Shown one piece after another: positions 58,850 to 64,000 of a stretch of 64,000 nt of DNA (position 1 is the first letter of the stretch; each line of letters opens with the position of its first letter). This DNA is from Massospora cicadina (taxonomy: Eukaryota; Entomophthoromycota; Entomophthoromycetes; Entomophthorales; Entomophthoraceae), in contig JAKSZP010013617.1 of assembly GCA_022478985.1 (NCBI GenBank), forward strand, positions 1 to 64,000, written 5' to 3'. A model generated the notes under the pieces. The model was not told the origin of the DNA. It ran no database searches and worked only from the letters and a program-made list of their open reading frames with translations. The position numbers and the translations under genes are program-made.

Positions 58850-60450
58850 CAAGTGGTGCCTCAGAGCCCCTTGATGCTTCCTCAGAACAGCATGCATTTT
58901 AGCCTTAGGGTTAAATATGAGAAATTATTCCCACAAAATGAAAAAGCACTTAATGGATTAGCCTAGGTGTGATGGTACTTATCAGGGTTATTGATTCCAT
59001 ATTTCAAGGGGTACTACGACTTGGGCTTTACTTTTGAAGCTGGCGCTGACACTGCATCAACTGTGCCCCTGGTATTCTAGGGTACCCATCTCCCAACCAC
59101 TTAAAACCAGTCCCCAACGGACACCACTTTGGTGGCTCAGTTCGCTGGTAAGCCTACCCATCTTCCCCCTTGTGGTGCTAAATTAGTGAGATTATGGAAT
59201 GTTTGGAAGCCTAAGGCTCCAACCCCATTTTTCAATTTGTGGTCCCAAATGAGGCCACACGCCTCACTGGCCTCAGGCACTTGCCACAATCTGCGCTAGA
59301 TTTGACAAATACCTTGTTAACCCTCTCCAATATGGCATTTCTTCTACTCCCAACCATCCATTATAGGCCCGTGTCTATGACAGATAACTATCTGTCAGAC
59401 CTTCTTTGAGTTGGATCACTTAAATTACAATTGTTCCTCCTTTGGAGCTTCCATCAGCTGTAAGACCACATCAACTAGCATCCAATCTGCCACCATACAC
59501 GTGATGTTCTCTTTCTGGTGTAAAATCCTACCCTCATCTCCCCAAAGCCTGCTTCTTCAGATGCACAAGCAGCAATCTATCAGGCCCCTCCTCAGACAAG
59601 TGTCTCAAATGCTCCCACCAATAATGAACCATCTTGGATAACAAAATGATCCCATGCTTCCTCCTAATTGTCAGCCACATCTAATCATATGCTTATGTCC
59701 TGATTCAGTTCATAAAGAACCCTTAGGGATTATTGGATAAAGTCAATGAATTTAGGAATTTTATTGAGGGATCTGATGTATACATTGAGCGGTTCATCCA
59801 TTTATAATACCCCCCTCAGTTCTCTCATTGTTTTTATACACCACAGATAAACATTGTTAAGTTCTGTAGTGAGCAGCAGCTTCTGTTGAAGCAGCTGCCA
59901 CACCAGATTGTCATCCCCTCTGTAAAACTGTCACAAGTCAGTGGTGATGCTTGTAAAAGTTATTTCTTCTCCTATTATCCCCCCAACCATGGTCCCATCG
60001 GTCAAGCATGACATTTTCAATTTCCATAAAGAAGCCACCAATGGAATCCATCAAGTTGTAATAGCTACGACGAATTTTAAATCAAAACTTACTGCATCAA
60101 TACCTCCTTATTTGCCCAACTCCCCACCACCTGCATAATGCAAAAAAAGCTTTATCCTTTTACTCAGTGCCCTTTTTTAAATCCAGTAACTTTTTATGAT
60201 CATCATCTTGTCAGCAGTCTTACATTGCATATCACTATTGCCCTGTGTCCTTGCTCTCATCCTTGGCCTTTTCTCCTCTCTGAAAAGAGGAAACTTCTGG
60301 TGAGGATGAGCCCCCCAATACCCCCTTTCCTTCCACCATGGTAGTACAAATGATTCACCGCTGTCCTACCTGGTTGGTTGTGTTTTTATTTTTGTGTGTT
60401 TTAACCGCTCATTTTGGATGGTTCAATTCATCTTGTTCAGTTTTTAATTT
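58850..60450 (+). pseudogene. LINE-like ORF1 protein remnant, copy 3
   Basis: Nucleotide-level match to copy 1: the segments around ACTGTGCCCCTGGTATTC (about 59057) and GGACACCACTTTGGTGG (about 59118) are nearly identical to 28600-28677. The knuckle region (about 59395-59440) reads TFFELDHLNYNC with the first Cys positions lost. It is the most decayed of the three copies. Confidence 0.65.
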
Positions 60451-60528
60451 TAGTTTTGAAGTTCTAGTTTTGGTAATTACATCCCTGGTAAGAATAACTT
60501 AGTTCAATTATATTTGATAGTTTATCAT

Positions 60529-61265
60529 ATTAGATAGTTATTAATATAATGGTTCGTTTGGAAATCCAACATCTATTTGTATTATAGCCCCATATTATGC
60601 TTGGAATTCCCCAGATATTTGGTATAAAAACTTCTCAAACTTCCTAAGAGAGCCCCATCTAAAATCTTTGATAATTTTGTAGTCACTTTTTGAGACCATT
60701 TTTAATTAAATAAAGAAATATTTAATTCTAAATTTGTGCTTTATCTCTGGTTGGGTTTACTAAGTCCTCTCAGTTTTTGGCTGCTGTAGCAAGCTTTGGC
60801 TTATTGAACATATAAAGAAAGGAAATACTGTATCTTGTTGATGCGTGGCAGCTCCCCCTTTTGGGTTAGGCACCATTAGTGGTAAAAACTGTATTTCTAA
60901 AATGTCATTATTACATTTATTATATTTTGTAATATTCTAAACTTGTTAAGCTAGAGACAGTCAGAATAGATTATTTGTTTCCTTATTAGTTTTTGAATAA
61001 AGAATGAGATATAATATCTGGTTAATAATTTATAACCTGGATCTTTCTATAACGTATTTCAAGATGTTTGAATTTATAAAGTATACTTTGCTCTTAATTT
61101 AAGAACATCTTGCACTAAAAAATATAACTTATTTTATAATTCATATATATACAACGGTGGACAGCCATAAATTAATTATATTAGCTGGTACTTGGAGTTA
61201 TATATATGTTACATAGCTTTAAATTACTAACTGAAAGCTTAGTACTGGTTTACTATATTAAAGTT
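60529..61265. other. AT-rich non-coding region
   Basis: No gene, RNA or repeat was recognised between LINE-like copy 3 and the SINE. Confidence 0.5.
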
Positions 61266-61276
61266 CTTACAATTGA

Positions 61277-61569
61277 ATTTTAAATTTTATTCAAGGTGGG
61301 ACGACTTGGGGGATGATACTGCACTAATTAAGGGGATATTGAATTAATGGGAAAGGAGGATAAAACTCAGAAAACCACCACACGTGGTGTATGATAGGCC
61401 AGAAACTCCATGGACCGCCTTGCTATTCGCTATCTCAAGCTTTGGGCATTAGTGCACAATGCCAAAACAGTTTTAATTGTCCCCTACCAAAGTTCATCTA
61501 CCATGATTGAACTCATGAGGCAGTGGTAATTGAGTTCATACTCTACCACTGGGAAGTCATCCCCCAGTA
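61277..61569 (-). mobile_element. tRNA-derived SINE
   Basis: 293 bp, flanked by an 11-bp direct repeat CTTACAATTGA (61266-61276 and 61570-61580). Read on the minus strand it begins TACTGGGGGATGACTTCC, then CAGTGGTAGAG (61551-61541), the form of a tRNA A box. GAGTTCAATCA (61514-61504) resembles a B box. AGTGG and GTTC are 38 bases apart, as in tRNA genes. The 3' end is AT-rich (GAATAAAATTTAAAAT) and resembles the 3' end of the LINE-like copies. I reject a real tRNA gene because no anticodon arm forms. Confidence 0.72.
61504..61551 (-). promoter_or_regulatory. Internal Pol III-type A and B boxes of the SINE
   Basis: A box at 61541-61551 and B box at 61504-61514, both on the minus strand with tRNA-like spacing. 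The B box departs from consensus at about three positions, so activity is uncertain. Confidence 0.55.
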
Positions 61570-61750
61570 CTTACAATTGACATTATAAAATTTGCTTCAG
61601 ATTGTACTATAAAATGTATAAGAAACCTAGAAATGTGGCTTACTATTTATTTGATTTATTTGAGGTACGCCGACCAGGGGATGGACAGTACCAATCACAT
61701 CACTCAAAACGGCAAAACAAACTACTAACCAGGTGGGAAGCAGAAACTGC

Positions 61751-63507
61751 TTAACCCACCATGGCAGAGGGTGAGGAGGGGTTGGGGGGTTGGTTTTCAG
61801 AAAGACCCTCCTCGATCAAGGGGTGTTGGTTACAGTACCAGATCAGAGCAGAGAGCCAGGGCGTTGGGGCATCCGCATAGTGGGGGCTGAGGTCAGCGTA
61901 GTAGGAGTTTTCCACTTCTGCATCAAGATAATGATGGGAAAGTGTTTCAACAAAAGCTGCGAGGAGAACTTCAGCTTCTTTGCGGGCTTCAGGAAGTTGG
62001 GTGAAAAGGGAGATACTGTGGCGGGTGATTTTGGCTGAGGGGTTGAATGAAGCAAGCGTTGTGACATTCATAACAGCAATTTCAGCATCATCAAATAGTT
62101 TTGAGATGTCACTGCAGGGAGATTCAGGGAAGTTGGGGGAAGAAGATGGTGGACAGGCCATGCTGGAGCTGAGCCACTGACTGGGCCACCGCGGTGCATA
62201 GTTTTGGGCAATGAGGAGAGGCCACCACAGCTAAGGCGAGCTGGTGGTCACTTTGGAAGGGGGCTGTATTGGGTAGAGGAGCGAAATGGCGATAGTAGGG
62301 GTTTCATTAAAGTTGGGAAGGAAAAATTCTGCCCGACCATAATTGCCATGGCAGAGAGGTTGACCTGTATGCTTACTAATGAGGAAATTACCTGATTCGT
62401 CAGTTTCAGCCAATAGATTCCATGGATTTGGTTCACTGGAATAGTGGCGTTTAAATTTGAGTGGGTAGGATTGGGCGAATGGGCAGCTGCTTGGGTGCAA
62501 ATGTTGGTCCAAGCATTGCTCTGATTGGCTGGCGTAGATTTAGGTGGGAGAGTGAGGATGGAGGTTTTGGGTGGGGCTGATTTTCCATGTGGGCCCACTG
62601 AACGAGATTGGAGGGTGGGAGGGGGCAGCAAAGCGCCCCATACTGAACCTCCAGAGGGGGCTCAGAAGCTGAATCAGCGGATTTGGCCTTAGGGCATGCT
62701 CTTTTTGCATGGTTGAGGCCAAAGCAGAGGGAACAAATCTGCCTACCATTATCGACCTGAGCCCAAAAGAAATGATCAGGCGCTGCAGCCACACTAGCGC
62801 GGGGTGGGATTTGTTGGGCTATGGTAGGGTGGTGTGGTATGATGGTGGCTGTTGCACGAGGAGCAGCAAGGCGTTCTGCACCAGATGGGATGGCAAAGAT
62901 GAGGTTGGGCTGAGTGCCATAAGCCATGAGCCCCGCGACCAACTGGTCATACAAAACCTGGGGTGGAAGGTGGGATGGGAGATTTGCAAAGGATACCACT
63001 AGCGTGGTGTCTGAAGGGAGGCGAGTATGGGTTGTGGGAATGGGGTTTTTATAAATTAGAGGAGTTTGTGCTGCCACTTCAGCATCCTCCTCAGATTGGA
63101 ACCCAACGTCAAAGTAGCCCTTAAAAGGGCGGAAGTCTACAAAGCCACTGGCGCAAAGGCTGTAGTGGCTAGGTAATAATTGCCTTATTGGCATATGGGA
63201 ACAAACGCCCATAGTCCACTCTGAGGCAATAGCGAATAGCAGAGCGAGGGAGGGCGAGAGGATGGGGGCGAGAAGGGTGGACGCGCGCCAGGTGGAGCGC
63301 TAAGTCCCGTGGGGGGACAAAACGGTTGAAAGCAGTGGGCAGGCTGTTTGAACCCGTCCAAACGTGCTTGCCTGCAGGGTGGAAAACGCTAGGTGGGGGT
63401 GCACTGCTGCCCCACACTGGGGTGGCAGGCGGCAGAGCCAAGGACATCAAAGAATAGGTTTGGGCAGATGGCTGTGGATAAATAAACTTAAATTTAAAAT
63501 CGCTCAA
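61751..63507 (-). pseudogene. LINE-like ORF1 protein with CCHC knuckle, copy 2
   Basis: Four overlapping frames cover it: 63507-63169, 63212-62451, 62512-62231 and 62161-61751. In order: N-terminal PVWGSSAPPPSVF. An RRM-like region, FVDFRPFKGYFDVGFQSEED then TTLVVSFANLPSHLPPQVL. A perfect CCHC knuckle CSLCFGLNHAKRAC (about 62735-62694). A Pro-rich linker, then NPWNLLAETDESGNFL. A helical C-terminal domain with ADAPTPWLSALIWY ends at 61751. One stop and about three frame changes separate it from a single ~560-residue protein. It resembles ORF1 products of fungal LINEs in layout. There is no endonuclease or RT. Confidence 0.75.
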
Positions 63508-63522
63508 AAATGACTTTGAGCG
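63501..63522 (-). other. 5' terminal hairpin, LINE-like copy 2
   Basis: CGCTCAAA (63501-63508) and TTTGAGCG (63515-63522) form a perfect 8-bp stem with a 6-base loop, 16 bases from the element's 5' end. Confidence 0.6.
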
Positions 63523-63552
63523 GTTAAAGAGAGTTTTGTGTGGCTTACTATT

Positions 63553-64000
63553 GAAAGTTCTATGATATGTTATTTATAAAAAACTATATCATGCTTTATC
63601 CTTAGACTAAAAATTTTTATTGACAATATTCTTTTATCACATTTTTGCTCTAGTTAAACTATCGTTGTGTAAGTATTAAGAATAAATAAAAAACCAATGC
63701 TTTAACCTAACTCTTATCATACTTGAAACATATATATATTAAGAACCTCTAATTAGTATATTAATCCTTTAATTTCACAAATTACTACCCAATTTAAAAT
63801 CCAATTAGATTTAATATGGCTAGTAATAACTAGTTTTAAAAAATTTTGTGATTACGTTTGTTATCAGTTTAGCATTATTAATTTTTATAGCAAAAAGTTT
63901 TGTTAGTATATGTTTTTTGATGCCAGAAAGTAGAACTTGTTACCTCAGTGATTGTAATATGATTTCACATTTAGGAAATATTGGATAGCATTTAAAAATA
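63553..64000. other. AT-rich non-coding region
   Basis: Nothing recognisable to the window end. Confidence 0.5.

Larger units (their letters stand above)
53137..60516 (+). mobile_element. ORF1-only LINE-like element, copy 3 (split by family-A gypsy)
   Basis: A 12-bp direct repeat, ATAGTTTATCAT (53125-53136 and 60517-60528), flanks it. Removing the nested gypsy (53406-58849 including one target copy) leaves 1936 bp, matching copies 1 and 2. The 5' part (53137-53405) has the hairpin and the VWGS block. The 3' part (58850-60516) aligns with 28385-30051. Confidence 0.8.
61648..63538 (-). mobile_element. ORF1-only LINE-like element, copy 2 (best preserved)
   Basis: 1891 bp, flanked by a perfect 14-bp repeat TGTGGCTTACTATT (61634-61647 and 63539-63552). 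On the minus strand: 5' hairpin, ORF1-like protein, then a 3' end CATCCCCTGG then TCGGCGTACCTC and a tail of two AAATAAATC-like units. The length rules out an RT. The copy is not 5'-truncated relative to the other two. Confidence 0.88.

Noticed and set aside
61500..61569. Functional tRNA gene on the minus strand
   Set aside because: A- and B-box-like sequences are present, but no anticodon stem or proper acceptor pairing forms, and direct repeats bound a 293-bp unit. SINE is the better call.
1..64000. CRISPR array, prophage or bacterial operon
   Set aside because: No regular short repeats with unique spacers and no bacterial gene layout. LTR, SINE and chromodomain features mark a eukaryote.

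Overview
The window reads as a stretch of a large, repeat-choked eukaryotic genome, most likely a fungus. It holds one recognisable host gene (an expansin-like secreted protein at 6022-7043) in a few kilobases of AT-rich non-repetitive DNA. Nearly everything else is layered transposable elements. Mixed Ty3/gypsy lineages, chromodomain elements among them, fit a fungus. A mariner with animal-like transposase motifs suggests contact with arthropods. An insect-associated early-diverging fungus (for example Entomophthorales) is my best guess, but this is inference only.

Layout. 1-2833: minus-strand remnant, a decayed reading frame of 13-residue Trp repeats joined to an LTR of 'family A'. 2834-7855: mostly unique DNA with a solo family-A LTR (3439-4597) and the expansin-like gene. 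About 7856-26460: chromodomain gypsy 'B', carrying a dead mariner (9547-10864) and split by LTR element 'C' (14159-24920), which is itself split by chromodomain gypsy 'D' (16921-22851). 26461-53124: pieces of an old gypsy 'G', interrupted by ORF1-only LINE-like copy 1 (28130-30051), a family-A LTR split by gypsy 'H' (30228-36289), and minus-strand gypsy 'F' (38371-50389), which is split by gypsy 'E' (43524-49739). 53137-60516: LINE-like copy 3, split by a complete family-A gypsy (53406-58844). 60529-64000: AT-rich DNA with a tRNA-derived SINE (61277-61569) and LINE-like copy 2 (61648-63538, minus).

Most boundaries rest on paired LTRs and target-site duplications read directly: CCTCA for C, CATTA for D, AGAAC for H, ACATT for F, TTGCT for E, 17/14/12-bp repeats for the LINE-like copies and 11 bp for the SINE.

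The most interesting system is a possible LINE-SINE partnership. Three ~1.9-kb copies encode only an ORF1-like CCHC zinc-knuckle protein, with no reverse transcriptase. They share a 5' terminal hairpin with compensatory base changes and have LINE-style target duplications. A nearby tRNA-headed SINE resembles their 3' tail. Two other notable points: family-A LTRs carry a conserved reading frame that enters from the internal region, and catalytic Asp residues of the dead elements have repeatedly become Asn.
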